Shown here: piece by piece, positions 1 to 8,360 of the stretch
Position numbering within the stretch: the first letter of the stretch is position 1
Layout: the number at the start of each line of letters is the position of its first letter
Assembly (NCBI RefSeq): GCF_000613885.1
Contig: NZ_BAJV01000002.1
Span: 124,001-188,000 of the forward strand
Direction of reading: 5' to 3'
DNA: 64,000 nucleotides
From: Asaia prunellae JCM 25354
GTDB taxonomy: Bacteria; Pseudomonadota; Alphaproteobacteria; Acetobacterales; Acetobacteraceae
Position numbers and translations under genes: made by a program
The notes under the pieces: generated by a model
Databases searched by the model: none
Told to the model about the DNA's origin: nothing
Seen by the model: only the letters and a program-made list of their open reading frames with translations

Positions 1-753
1 GCCGAAAATTTCGGGCTGGGGCGCGATGACGGGCCGATCCAGCCTCAGGGTGCGCGTGAGATACGCAAGGCCGCTCTGGCATTCAATCGCATGCAGGCGC
101 GCGTCAATCGCTTCGTTACCCAGAGAACAGCTGTGTTGGCGGGTGTCTCGCATGATCTGCGCACGCCGCTCACCCGATTGCGTCTGACCCTTGCCATGAT
201 GCCGGTTGAGGGCAGTGTTGAGGCGCAGGAGCTGCGCCCTGATATCGAGGATATGATCGCGGATATTACAGAGATGGAGCGCCTGATAGGCAGTTATCTC
301 TCTTTTGCCCGCGGAGAAGGGGAAGAAGACCCGGTTCCCACCGATCTTCTCGCGCTTGTACGCGATGTGGCAGCAGATACGACCCGCTCGGGTGGAGAAG
401 TGCTGGCTATACACGCTGAACAGAGCCTTGTGGTGCCGGTACGGCCAGACGCCATGCGTCGTGTGCTGATCAATCTGGCGGAGAATGCCCGTCGTCATGG
501 CGGGCGTATGAGTTTCTCATTACGCAGGGCCGGGCGTTCCATCGAGATTATACTCGACGATGACGGGCCGGGCATCGCGCAGTCACGACGTAAAGATGTA
601 TTCCGTGCCTTCAGCAGTACATCAGGTCCTGACGGCGGAACCGGTCTCGGTCTGACGATTGCCCGTGATATCGTGGCAGCCCATGGTGGCAGTGTGACAC
701 TTCACAACAGCCCTCTTGGCGGATTGCGGGTTATGCTCAAGCTGCCACGCTGA
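1..753 (+). CDS. EnvZ-like sensor histidine kinase (5' end outside window)
   Basis: Frame 1 is open from the first base, so the gene begins upstream. The visible 250 residues are the end of a HAMP linker followed by the full kinase core. The H-box is VSHDLRTPLTRLRL (phosphoacceptor His), the N-box NLAENARRHGG, the G1 box DDDGPGI and the G2 box GGTGLGLTIA. The loop between N-box and G1 is short, as in EnvZ/RstB-type kinases. These membrane kinases autophosphorylate and pass the phosphate to an OmpR-type regulator, usually encoded just upstream, which would lie outside the window. The signal sensed cannot be told from this part. The stop is followed by a terminator that serves the opposite-strand gene bamE. 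Confidence 0.9.
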   Translation, partial: AENFGLGRDDGPIQPQGAREIRKAALAFNRMQARVNRFVTQRTAVLAGVSHDLRTPLTRLRLTLAMMPVEGSVEAQELRPDIEDMIADITEMERLIGSYLSFARGEGEEDPVPTDLLALVRDVAADTTRSGGEVLAIHAEQSLVVPVRPDAMRRVLINLAENARRHGGRMSFSLRRAGRSIEIILDDDGPGIAQSRRKDVFRAFSSTSGPDGGTGLGLTIARDIVAAHGGSVTLHNSPLGGLRVMLKLPR

Positions 754-792
754 GGCGTGTGATCCGGTAAGGGGCTGGTCCATCAGGGGAAC

Positions 793-829
793 AAAAAAAG
801 ACCCGACGAGGCAGTAGGCCCAGCCGGGT
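793..829 (-). terminator. Intrinsic terminator of bamE
   Basis: Read on the minus strand, ACCCG pairs with CGGGT and an inner GGC pairs with GCC, followed by seven T residues. It lies about 55 bases after the bamE stop, in the convergent gap with the sensor kinase gene. Confidence 0.7.
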
Positions 830-882
830 GAGATATGGTCGACGCGCCGCCCATGGTATGACGGCCACAACGTATGAGCAGG

Positions 883-1455
883 TTATGGAACCGAGTTGCC
901 GGTACCGCCATGGCCGGTTCCAACGCCGGCACCCAGAGGACCCTGTGTGCCGCCAAAAGTACTGCCCATATTGCTCATGGGGTTGTAACGGCCGACATTG
1001 CCCAGCAGCTGCTGGAGTACATTGATCTTGGTGCCCGGTGTTGGTGTTGTTTCACCAACCATGCCGACATTGTAGCCATTCTTGCGATGGAGTGTATCCA
1101 TGCGACGCAGGACGCCACCATTGTCGAAGGCCAGAACAAGCACATTCTGTTTTGTAATACGCGGGAAGCCCAGTGGCTGAGGAACAGTTACCATGGATAT
1201 ATAGATCCAGGTGTTGTCATCGAAAGTGGCGTGAGCTGTCGGTGAGCCGAGAATATCAGTCACGTCATTACGTGTGCTGGTTCCCGGCATAAGCTGGGAA
1301 TAATCGTCTTTTTCGATCAGGGAGCCGCGATTTTGCGGAATGGGACCGAAGACGGAGCAGCCAGCGAGCGCAAGAGGGGCGATGCAAAGCAGGGCGCGCG
1401 CAAAACCCGCATGCGCTTTAAGCCGCGGGGAGGTCTTCTTGGAGGCGCTCTTCAT
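883..1455 (-). CDS. bamE: Outer membrane assembly lipoprotein BamE (SmpA/OmlA family)
   Basis: The 190-residue product has a signal peptide with a lipobox (LALAGC, lipidated Cys33), so it is anchored in the outer membrane facing the periplasm. Residues about 45-125 form the SmpA/OmlA domain, including the typical LMPGTSTRNDVTDILGSPT segment. In the family this domain stabilises the BamA-BamD complex that inserts beta-barrel proteins. The C-terminal 60 residues are Gly/Asn/Thr-rich and probably disordered, making the protein longer than the enterobacterial BamE (about 113 residues). It is divergent from the yceD-rpmF operon, a common arrangement in acetic acid bacteria, so the 186-base gap should hold both promoters. 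Confidence 0.88.
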   Translation of the reverse strand: MKSASKKTSPRLKAHAGFARALLCIAPLALAGCSVFGPIPQNRGSLIEKDDYSQLMPGTSTRNDVTDILGSPTAHATFDDNTWIYISMVTVPQPLGFPRITKQNVLVLAFDNGGVLRRMDTLHRKNGYNVGMVGETTPTPGTKINVLQQLLGNVGRYNPMSNMGSTFGGTQGPLGAGVGTGHGGTGNSVP

Positions 1456-1599
1456 GGCGGGTTATGTCGTCCTGCACTGATCGAAAAAAGGTCGAGAGAT
1501 CGTCCGGCAATGACGGAAACAGGATTTTGACGCCATGGCAAGATGATCAAGCTCTTCTATATTGCGGAGAGCGACGGTAAGGCAATTCGGAAAAGAAGC

Positions 1600-1617
1600 C
1601 CCGTCTGCGGGTTTTTT
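1600..1617 (+). terminator. Small hairpin plus T-tract ahead of the DUF177 gene
   Basis: CCCG-TCTG-CGGG is followed by six T residues, 25 bases before the start codon at 1642. The stem is only 4 bp, so it may be a weak attenuator, a terminator for a short upstream transcript, or chance. Confidence 0.3.
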
Positions 1618-1641
1618 ACAGCCAGTGTCAGGAAAGCAGTC

Positions 1642-2238
1642 ATGAACGACGCTCAGGAATTCTCCCGATCACATGCTCCACAGCCGGAATTCTCGCGCCG
1701 CCTGATGCTCAACCGCATCGGTCATGAAGGGCTTTCGGAGACGGTCAAGGCCAATCAGGACGAACGCAAGGCGCTTGCCCGGCGTCTGGGGATTCTCGAT
1801 CTTCATGAATTGTCCTGCCGTTTCAGGATATTCCCTGAAGCATCCGATCATTTTGTGCTCGAGGGCATCCTGACCGCCCGTGTCGTGCTTGAATGTGTAA
1901 TCACGAGTGAGACTTTCGAGGATGTCCTGAACGAATCCTTCGCAGTACGCCTGGTTCCGGCTCGCCGTTTCTCCGAGGAGAATGCTTCTGATCTCGATGC
2001 AATTGACGAGATTCCCTATGACGGCAATGCGCTCGATCTGGGTGAGATTACGTCAGAGCAGTTGGCGCTGATACTGCCTGCCTATCCTCGCAAACCGGGG
2101 GCAGCCCTCGAAAATGCGGTTGACGAAGCCCCACGAGAGGCGGCAGAGGAAGCTCCAGATGAAGCAAGTGGCCGACCTAACCCTTTCGGTGCGCTGGCTG
2201 GTCTGTCTGTACCCAAAAAGAAGACGGATCTCAGCTAG
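1642..2238 (+). CDS. DUF177 / YceD family protein
   Basis: A 198-residue acidic soluble protein of the YceD/DUF177 family, recognised from its position directly before rpmF and from the central segment with VLECVITSETFEDVLNESF. An upstream in-frame start at 1543 exists, but ATG 1642 (MNDAQEFSRS) is preceded by AGGAAAG and gives the usual family length. The family is tied to 23S rRNA accumulation in plants and E. coli, but its biochemical role is not settled. The C-terminal 40 residues are Glu/Ala-rich. It is the first gene of the rpmF-plsX-fabH-ihfA-merR cluster; a 6-bp GACCCG-GCTT-CGGGTC hairpin lies at 2258-2273, between it and rpmF. Confidence 0.8.
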   Translation: MNDAQEFSRSHAPQPEFSRRLMLNRIGHEGLSETVKANQDERKALARRLGILDLHELSCRFRIFPEASDHFVLEGILTARVVLECVITSETFEDVLNESFAVRLVPARRFSEENASDLDAIDEIPYDGNALDLGEITSEQLALILPAYPRKPGAALENAVDEAPREAAEEAPDEASGRPNPFGALAGLSVPKKKTDLS

Positions 2239-2375
2239 AACCGCACAGGATGCTTGCGACCCGGCTTCGGGTCTGCTAGAGCCGCCCGCCTGATCATAGT
2301 GAACAGTATCGTTTCCTGCTGCGGTCGAATGGCGACCAAAAGCGGGGTCGATCTAAGAAGAAAGAGGCTCCTGTC

Positions 2376-2579
2376 ATGGCCGTCCCCAAAAGAAAGACCA
2401 CGCCGTCCCGCATGGGCATGCGTCGCAGCCATCACGCCCTGACCGTTCAGGCTCACGCTGAGTGCAGCAATTGCGGTGAGCTGAAGCGCCCGCATCACGT
2501 CTGCGCGCATTGCGGTCATTATGACGGTCGTGAAGTCGTTGCTTCTGGCAAGACGCTCAAGACGACCGTTCGCGTTTGA
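2376..2579 (+). CDS. rpmF: 50S ribosomal protein L32
   Basis: The 67-residue basic protein begins [20 protein letters not shown], the standard L32 start. It carries a zinc-ribbon pair, CSNC (about residues 31-34) and CAHC (44-47), so this is the Cys-plus form of L32. It is part of the large ribosomal subunit near the exit region. It sits between the DUF177 gene and plsX, the conserved rpmF-plsX linkage that couples ribosome and phospholipid synthesis genes. The start has AAAGAGG about 6 bases upstream. Length and composition are normal. Confidence 0.97.
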
Positions 2580-2645
2580 GGCTCGATAGGGCCGGTCTTT
2601 TTCTGACTGGCTCATCTTGTTTTGAAACAAAACGCGGGGCGGAGC

Positions 2646-3740
2646 ATGAGTGACGTAAATGCGCCGGCCAGCCAGGCTGCGCCTTACTGTTTGGCTGTCG
2701 ATGCGATGGGCGGGGATCATGCCCCTGAAATCGTTCTGGCCGGCCTGGATCGCGCAGCCGATCGACATCCGACAGCAAGAATTTTGCTGGTCGGTGATGA
2801 AGCTGTCCTGCGTCCTCAGCTGGCCCGCTTCGCCAAGGCTCAGCGTATCTGCGAAATCCGCCACGCTCCGTCCTCCATTTCCATGGAAATGAAACCGACA
2901 GCAGCCCTGCGTCTGCGCGATTCCTCATTGCGTGTGGCGATTGATGCTGTCGCGTCTGGTGAGGCTGGAGGGGTTGTCTCGGCGGGTAACAGCGGTGCCA
3001 TGCTTGCTCTCGCCAAAATCGTTCTGAAAACCCTGCCGGGCATTACCCGCCCGGCTATGGCGGCGGTCAATCCATCAGCACGTGGCGATGTGGTGATGCT
3101 GGATCTTGGCGCTAATATTGCCTGCGACACCCGTAATCTTGTTGAGTTCGCTGTCATGGGCGAGGCTTTTGCCAAGGCTGTTCTCGGGCTCCCTGCGCCC
3201 AGCATCGGTCTGCTGAATGTCGGTGCCGAAGAGCTCAAGGGTGATGAACGCTTGAGAGCTGCTGCGGATATTCTGCGCGAGTCGCCGCTTTCATCCCAGT
3301 TTCACGGGTTTGTCGAAGGTCATGACATAACGGCTGGTACAACGGACGTTGTTGTGACTGATGGTTTCTCTGGCAATATTGCTCTCAAGACGGGTGAGGG
3401 TGCGCTCAAACTCGTTTCCATGCTTCTGCAACGGGTTTTCAAGACCAATCTGCTTACCCGCATCGGCTATCTCCTTGTACGTCCCGGTCTGGAGCGTATG
3501 AAAGAATGGATTGATCCTCGCCGTTACAATGGTGCTGTTTTCGTTGGCCTGAACGGGATTGTTGTGAAATCGCATGGCGGTGCCGATGCTGAGGGCTTTG
3601 CTGCAGCCATCGATGTGGCGATGGATGCTGTTACACACTCGATTAACGAGAAAATCCGCGAACGTCTTCGTCAGGTGGAGGTGCTGATGGCTGCCTCTGA
3701 GGACGAAGGCGAGCTTGCTTCTTCCTCCACAGCCGCCTGA
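2646..3740 (+). CDS. plsX: Phosphate acyltransferase PlsX
   Basis: A 364-residue enzyme that converts acyl-ACP and phosphate to acyl-phosphate, the acyl donor used by PlsY to start phospholipid synthesis. Family marks seen are the N-terminal AVDAMGGDHAPEI, the SAGNSGAML segment, VMLDLGANIACD and the C-terminal YNGAVFVGLNGIVVKSHG. It is a soluble, peripherally membrane-bound protein. A TTG start at 2622 is possible, but ATG 2646 fits the family length and follows a GC-rich purine stretch (GCGGGGCGGAG). It is directly followed by fabH, the usual lipid-gene pairing. Confidence 0.96.
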   Translation: MSDVNAPASQAAPYCLAVDAMGGDHAPEIVLAGLDRAADRHPTARILLVGDEAVLRPQLARFAKAQRICEIRHAPSSISMEMKPTAALRLRDSSLRVAIDAVASGEAGGVVSAGNSGAMLALAKIVLKTLPGITRPAMAAVNPSARGDVVMLDLGANIACDTRNLVEFAVMGEAFAKAVLGLPAPSIGLLNVGAEELKGDERLRAAADILRESPLSSQFHGFVEGHDITAGTTDVVVTDGFSGNIALKTGEGALKLVSMLLQRVFKTNLLTRIGYLLVRPGLERMKEWIDPRRYNGAVFVGLNGIVVKSHGGADAEGFAAAIDVAMDAVTHSINEKIRERLRQVEVLMAASEDEGELASSSTAA

Positions 3741-3808
3741 CTGGCACAGTGAGGGGATAGGCTGGTGATGATCTCTGCTTTGCCAGCACCAATTCAAGAG
3801 GAAGAGAC

Positions 3809-4761
3809 ATGTCCCTGCGCGCGCGTCTGACCGGGTTTGGCAGTTATCTGCCAAAGCAGGTTGTCACGAATGCCGAGCTTGCCGAGCGTATTGAAACCTC
3901 AGACGAGTGGATCAGGACCCGTACAGGCATCTCCCAGCGGCATATAGCAGGTGAGGGAGAGAACGCCGTTACTATGGCTGCCGCCGCGGCACGCTCGGCT
4001 TTGGCTTATGCTGATGTAGCTGCCGAATCAGTTGACGCAGTCATTGTTGCAACGGCGACCCCTGATCAGGGATTTCCTGCAACAGCCGTACGCGTACAGG
4101 CTGAGCTTGGTATGAGCGCCGGCTTTGCTTTTGACATCACGGCAGCCTGTTCAGGATTCGTCTATGCGCTTTCGACTGCAGAAGCGTTCATCCGGAGTGG
4201 TCAGGCAAAAAAAGTGCTGGTGATCGGGACGGAAGTCTACTCACGCATCATGGACTGGGAAGACCGGACGACCTGCGTTCTCTTCGGAGATGGAGCCGGT
4301 GCTGTTCTGGTCGAGGCCAGTGACGAGGCTGAGGTCGGTATTCTGTCAACTCATTTGCACAGCGATGGGACCTACGCCGATCTACTGTATGTTGATGGCC
4401 CGACGGTGGAAAAACCTGTGTTGCATATGCAGGGGCGTGACGTGTTTCGTCATGCTGTTGCCAAGCTTTCTTCTGTGGTCGATGAGGCTTTGGCGGCCAA
4501 TGGTCTGTCAGGTGAGGATATTGCCTGGCTCGTGCCGCACCAGCCAATCTCCGTATTATCGAAGGCATGGCCAAAAAGCTCTCCTTGCCGCTTGATCGTG
4601 TTGTTGTGACCGTCGATCGCCATGCCAATACGTCAGCGGCTTCCATTCCTCTCGCTCTTGATGAAGCAATACGTGACGGTCGTATCAAACCGGGTGATCT
4701 GGTGCTGATCGAGGCTCTGGGTGGTGGGTTGACCTGGGGGTCTGCCCTGCTGCGGATCTGA
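3809..4761 (+). CDS. fabH: 3-oxoacyl-ACP synthase III (FabH), frameshifted in this sequence
   Basis: FabH condenses acetyl-CoA with malonyl-ACP to start fatty acid synthesis. The first frame runs to about 4543 and carries the catalytic Cys in ITAACSGF and the catalytic His in LVPHQ. The reading then continues one frame back (from about 4546) with the catalytic Asn in [14 protein letters not shown] and the C-terminal [16 protein letters not shown]. The break is at base 4543, where CACCAG-CCAAT should read CACCAGGCCAAT; restoring the G gives [13 protein letters not shown] and a 317-residue protein of normal length. I read this as a probable one-base sequence error, not a pseudogene. The start ATG 3809 has AGGAAGAG upstream. 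Confidence 0.93.
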
Positions 4762-4846
4762 GCCAGATCTGACGTAATTGCCCTTCAGGGGCATATCCTT
4801 TCATTGAGTCGATTGACCTTCATTACTGTCATGATACGGTGCTGTC

Positions 4847-5170
4847 ATGACCACGGTGACCCGCGCGCAAATTGCAGAGCATATCTACAGCCAGGTTGGA
4901 CTGTCCCGGCACGAATCCGCCGATCTGCTTGAGACGGTTCTCGAGCTGATTGCGTCGCGGCTTGAGAAGGGCGAAACAGTCAAACTGAGTGGCTTTGGAA
5001 CTTTTTCTGTCCGTCAGAAGGGCCGCAGGGTTGGTCGCAATCCCAAAACAGGTATCGAAGTACCGATTCTTCCCCGTTCTGTACTGGTGTTCCGGCCAAG
5101 TCAGATTCTCAGGGCGGAAGTGAACGGCGAGTCGATCGAAGGTCTGGCCAGTGAAAGCGATGATTCATGA
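4847..5170 (+). CDS. ihfA: Integration host factor alpha subunit
   Basis: A 107-residue HU/IHF-fold DNA-bending protein beginning MTTVTRAQIAEHIYSQVGLS. The DNA-intercalating arm is recognised in FGTFSVRQKGRRVGRNPKTG with RNPKTG and the Pro at its tip. IHF alpha pairs with IHF beta (not in the window) to bend DNA at specific sites. Its stop codon overlaps the start of the following MerR gene (ATGA at 5167-5170), so the two are translationally coupled. Position after fabH and before merR matches the usual alphaproteobacterial order and supports IHF alpha over HU. Confidence 0.92.
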   Translation: MTTVTRAQIAEHIYSQVGLSRHESADLLETVLELIASRLEKGETVKLSGFGTFSVRQKGRRVGRNPKTGIEVPILPRSVLVFRPSQILRAEVNGESIEGLASESDDS

Positions 5171-5994
5171 GTACGACCCACGTCTCTCCTGACATGACGA
5201 GAGTGACGGAAGAGAGGGCGGAGCTTGAGCGTCTGGTCAAAGGGCCAAATGCCTATCGTACCATCAGTGAAGTCGCTGACGAACTGCATGTTCCTCAGCA
5301 TGTACTCCGTTTCTGGGAAACACGATTCCCTGAAGTGAAACCTCTCAAAAGAGGGGGCGGGCGTCGTTATTACAGTCCGGAAGATATTGATGTCCTGCGT
5401 CATATCACAGACCTGCTCTATGTGCAGGGCTATACGATCAAGGGTGTTCAGCGTGTCCTTAAAGAGCATGAAGCCCCATCAGCACTTGTCCCTGTTCCTG
5501 TGAAAGCGAAAAGCGCTGCTGTGGCAGTCTCTTCTGCAAGTGGGTCAGCACCTGTTGAAATAACCGATCCTGTTGTGTCGAAAGATACAGAGTCCGAAAA
5601 AGACCAGGCGGAGGTCGTGATTCCAGCCACGCGAAGCTCTCTCGAAATTCCTGCTTTCCATGCAGGTGACGAAGAGGCGGCGAAGCATGATCAGTTATCT
5701 GAGGATTACGTGGCTGACTCGCTGGCAGATCCCGGAGAGGAGACCGCTTCATCATCAGATATTGCTGACGAGGAACCGCTTGCACAGTCACACTCCGACA
5801 ATCTGTCTCATGATGACGATACAGCGGCAGTGAAAAGCGAGTCTGAGATCGCGGCTGTTCTGTTTGACGAACTTGTCGAGCTTCGTGCGCTTCAGGCCAG
5901 CTGGACAAGTGAAAAGCGCGCGCTTCGTCTGGCATTGGAAGATGTTTTGGGTGAGCTCGATAGCTTGCGTCAGATGGTGCCGGGAAGCGCTTGA
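5167..5994 (+). CDS. MerR family transcriptional regulator with long acidic tail
   Basis: A 275-residue protein. Residues about 36-105 form the MerR winged helix, with YRTISEVADELHVPQHVLRF and RRYYSPEDIDVLRHI. There is no metal-binding Cys cluster typical of the metal sensors. The middle (about 110-230) is low-complexity, rich in Ser, Glu, Asp and Ala. The C-terminus (about 235-275) is a predicted coiled coil (LFDELVELRALQ, SEKRALRLALEDVLGELDSL) that could dimerise. The gene overlaps ihfA by 4 bases. Proteins of this type next to ihfA are conserved in alphaproteobacteria, but I know no assigned regulon. Confidence 0.85.
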   Translation: MSTTHVSPDMTRVTEERAELERLVKGPNAYRTISEVADELHVPQHVLRFWETRFPEVKPLKRGGGRRYYSPEDIDVLRHITDLLYVQGYTIKGVQRVLKEHEAPSALVPVPVKAKSAAVAVSSASGSAPVEITDPVVSKDTESEKDQAEVVIPATRSSLEIPAFHAGDEEAAKHDQLSEDYVADSLADPGEETASSSDIADEEPLAQSHSDNLSHDDDTAAVKSESEIAAVLFDELVELRALQASWTSEKRALRLALEDVLGELDSLRQMVPGSA

Positions 5995-6075
5995 GCACTA
6001 TCGGATAAAAAACCTGCTTCCAGACGCTTGCAGGAAAGGCGTCTCACTGCTAAACGGCCTTTACCGCAGGACTGA

Positions 6076-6149
6076 CGGGCAGTAGCGCAGCCTGGTAGCG
6101 CATCAGTCTGGGGGACTGGGGGTCGTGGGTTCGAATCCCGCCTGCCCGA
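6076..6149 (+). tRNA. tRNA-Pro (anticodon GGG)
   Basis: The acceptor stem CGGGCAG pairs with CTGCCCG, the D-arm is TAGCGCAGCCTGGTAGCGC, and the T-loop is GTTCGAATCCC. The anticodon stem TCAGT/ACTGG encloses loop CTGGGGG, giving anticodon GGG, which reads CCC. CCA is not encoded (the sequence after the discriminator A is TATC). The gene lies 81 bases after the merR stop. Confidence 0.96.
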
Positions 6150-6191
6150 TATCTTCGTCCTGCGGTTATTCTCCTCCTGTATGATACAGTA

Positions 6192-6440
6192 CCTTGACCA
6201 CTCAAGGTTGCCCTTTGCTGCCTCTTGTTCCTGTGATGGCATGAAGGTTACCCCACGGTGACCTAGCCTTATTCGGGGTCGGGAGAGGGTTCAAAGAGAC
6301 CCCTCGTCACAACGAAGAACAGGTTCTGGTCTGTCTGAGAGATCGTACAGATCCGGGTCGGGCATTAAGTACCGATGACTGTTGCGTCTGGCCTGACTAC
6401 TTTCACTTAGTATACAGCGATAGGCCAGGTTTTTGCTTTT
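6192..6440 (+). ncRNA. Candidate structured non-coding RNA with its own terminator
   Basis: The 394-base gap between tRNA-Pro and the permease gene has no convincing ORF but many exact inverted repeats. CCTTGA-CCAC-TCAAGG lies at 6192-6207. A long outer helix pairs 6225-6230 with 6317-6322 and 6232-6237 with 6306-6311. Inside it are GGTTACC-CCAC-GGTGACC (6246-6263) and GGGGTC/GACCCC (6275-6303). GGTCTGT/ACAGATC follows at 6328-6353, then a terminator-type hairpin. A -10-like TATGAT at 6180-6185 would start transcription near 6192. I could not match it to tmRNA, RNase P or SRP RNA; 6S RNA remains possible. Promoter and boundaries are inferred. Confidence 0.45.
6388..6440 (+). terminator. Intrinsic terminator after the candidate RNA
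   Basis: CTGGCCT (6388-6394) pairs perfectly with AGGCCAG (6422-6428), followed by GTTTTTGCTTTT. It points along the plus strand, away from the tRNA-Pro/candidate RNA region. The loop is long (27 bases) and itself holds no obvious stem. Confidence 0.6.
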
Positions 6441-6543
6441 GGCGTCGTCGCATGGCAGTCTGCCAAAGGGGATAATCTTATAATAAGACTCCCCCGGTTT
6501 CCCTGGTCAGACCGGCCTTAAACCGGATTGGCGTGATATGTCG

Positions 6544-7725
6544 TCAACGTAAACTCTGCTCCTGCGCCTGCTCTTGCTCACGTTCTGAATCCGAACTCCA
6601 GATGCGCCAGAGCAGATGTACGGCCGCCATAATGGCCGGCCCCAGAAACAGGCCAAGTAAACCCCAGGTTTCAACACCTGCGAGAATACCAAGCAACACC
6701 CAGAGAAAAGGCATCTGTGTGCTGCCGCCAATCAGTGCCGGACGAATGAAATGATCGGCGACAAAAATCACGACAGCACCGAGAGCCACAACGACGATCG
6801 CAGAAATCATCTTGCCCTGTATCATGATCAGCAACGCTGCCAGGACAACCGTAGGCAGACCCAGAAACGGGATCATGGCTGCTACGCCGGTCAGCATAGC
6901 CAGAAGCAGGGGCTGGGGCGTGTCGGTCAATACATAGGCGACCCCCATTACAAGCCCTTCGCCGAGACCTACGAGCACGAGGCCGGCTACGGTACCATGA
7001 ACAGATGAGATCATTTGTCGCGCGAGACTTTCACCACGCTTGCCGAAAGTGCGGTTCGAGACGACTAGCACGCGGTGAATGATATCAGCACCATCTCTCA
7101 ACAGAAAAAACAGTGTCAGGATCGAGAACAGAAACAGTGTGGCCCGTTTGGCGACCTGGGTTGTGACCTGTCTCGTTACCGCCATGCCATGACCAGCGTC
7201 GAAAGAGTGGAAGAGCCGATTGAGGTGTTCGGGATTGACAAGATTGTTCTGCCACCATCTTGCAACCTGCGCGCGTTCGAAAGGGAGGTCATTCAGCCAT
7301 TCGGGCATCGGGATACCGGTATGACGGACCTGGTCGATCCAGCGCAGGGCACTCTGTGCCTCTTCTGCGGCCTTGTAGCCAACCAGACTGAGCGGGATCA
7401 GGAAGATGAGCGCAATCGCCGCTGTAAACAGCATAGGGAGCCATTCTGTGCGGCCGAAACGCTTTTCGGTGCGCTGGTAGAGTGGCCACGAAGCAATGGC
7501 GAAAACACACCCCCAGAGCAGGGCGGGCAGAAAATTCTTCAGTGTGAAGAGGGCAAGCGCGATGAAGAAAAAACCCAGCAACCCGCGTGAACGCCGCTGC
7601 GAGCGGCCAATTGGAGATACGGCCTGCGCATTGTCATCTGAAAAATCGTCTTCCACGTCTCGTTTCTGGCTCCTTGCCATTTTCCTGTCTGAGCCTTCGG
7701 GAGGAGGCGCGTTGTGATCCGTCAT
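6544..7725 (-). CDS. AI-2E family (UPF0118/PerM-like) membrane transporter
   Basis: A 393-residue inner-membrane protein. After a charged 50-residue N-terminus it has a double hydrophobic hairpin (about 55-130), a soluble insert, and then a cluster of membrane segments ending in the family signature around MIPFLGLPTVVLAAL and FIRPALIGGSTQMPFL. The family includes TqsA (AI-2 export), PerM and Na+/H+ antiporters, so the substrate is not predictable. ATG 7725 (MTDHNAPPPEG) is chosen because GAGGAAC precedes it; an upstream start at 7764 lacks this. Both ends of the protein are highly charged, the C-terminus being Glu/Gln-rich. A CCGGTTT/AAACCGG hairpin near 6500-6530 could end its transcript. 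Confidence 0.85.
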   Translation of the reverse strand: MTDHNAPPPEGSDRKMARSQKRDVEDDFSDDNAQAVSPIGRSQRRSRGLLGFFFIALALFTLKNFLPALLWGCVFAIASWPLYQRTEKRFGRTEWLPMLFTAAIALIFLIPLSLVGYKAAEEAQSALRWIDQVRHTGIPMPEWLNDLPFERAQVARWWQNNLVNPEHLNRLFHSFDAGHGMAVTRQVTTQVAKRATLFLFSILTLFFLLRDGADIIHRVLVVSNRTFGKRGESLARQMISSVHGTVAGLVLVGLGEGLVMGVAYVLTDTPQPLLLAMLTGVAAMIPFLGLPTVVLAALLIMIQGKMISAIVVVALGAVVIFVADHFIRPALIGGSTQMPFLWVLLGILAGVETWGLLGLFLGPAIMAAVHLLWRIWSSDSEREQEQAQEQSLR

Positions 7726-7913
7726 TATGTTCCTCGGGCGTTGCATTACGCATATCTCGTTCATCTGACGACCCTGGTTTTCCGATCGTCTGGTTTCCCG
7801 GATGCCGCTTCACATAGTGATGACCCTGATCAGATCAGGATCGAAAATCTCATTTCTTGCATGTCACGGCAATGCGTCAATATCATTACGATTTTCCAGG
7901 ACCGGCATGCGTG

Positions 7914-8360
7914 TCAGAACGAGGCGCAGATCGGATGGATGAACGCTCCGACAGAGCTCTGGTTGAATTGCTTTTTATAGCTGCTGCGTATTGCCTCAAG
8001 AGCCGGAAGAAGTTCTGGTTTTTGTGAGGTAATAATCCAGATCAGGCGCGATTTTTCATGAAGAACAGGTTCATGGCGACCGTTCTGCCACTGTCCTTCT
8101 GCCTCGATTACGGAAAAGCCGGACGGAAAGCGAGGTGTTACATTTTCCGCGAGAAATCTTGTCCACTGTGATCGGGAGACCTCGCCGCCTCCGGGCAAGG
8201 AGAGGCCAAAAGCGAGGGTAACAGCCTCTCCCTCGTACCCGCCGAACCTAGTGCAGAGAGCCGTCTTCTCAGAGGATCGCGCCTCATCATGTCGCATACA
8301 TCCTGAGAGTGCGAGCACCAACAGACTGCAGCTCGCAAAACAGACGCCTCTTGGTATCAT
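7914..8360 (-). CDS. DUF3574 family lipoprotein
   Basis: A 148-residue protein with a lipoprotein signal ending in the lipobox LALSGC (Cys21). The following part matches my memory of DUF3574: a LAFGLSLPGGGEVSRSQW strand, FLAENVTPRFPSGFSVIEAE, then a strand with QWQNG and SRLIWIITSQKPE. The family is uncharacterised; the fold is thought to be a small alpha/beta domain. Its start overlaps the stop of the Nudix gene by 4 bases, so the two are co-translated. The last residues include an extra Cys (PICASF). I cannot assign a function. Confidence 0.7.
   Translation of the reverse strand: MIPRGVCFASCSLLVLALSGCMRHDEARSSEKTALCTRFGGYEGEAVTLAFGLSLPGGGEVSRSQWTRFLAENVTPRFPSGFSVIEAEGQWQNGRHEPVLHEKSRLIWIITSQKPELLPALEAIRSSYKKQFNQSSVGAFIHPICASF

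Noticed and set aside
4540-4570. Programmed frameshifting as explanation of the breaks
   Set aside because: The sites share no slippery heptamer or downstream structure, and they hit genes not known to use recoding.
6150-6440. tmRNA, RNase P RNA or SRP RNA in the post-tRNA gap
   Set aside because: No tag peptide, no tRNA-like ends and no diagnostic RNase P or SRP loop sequences are visible.
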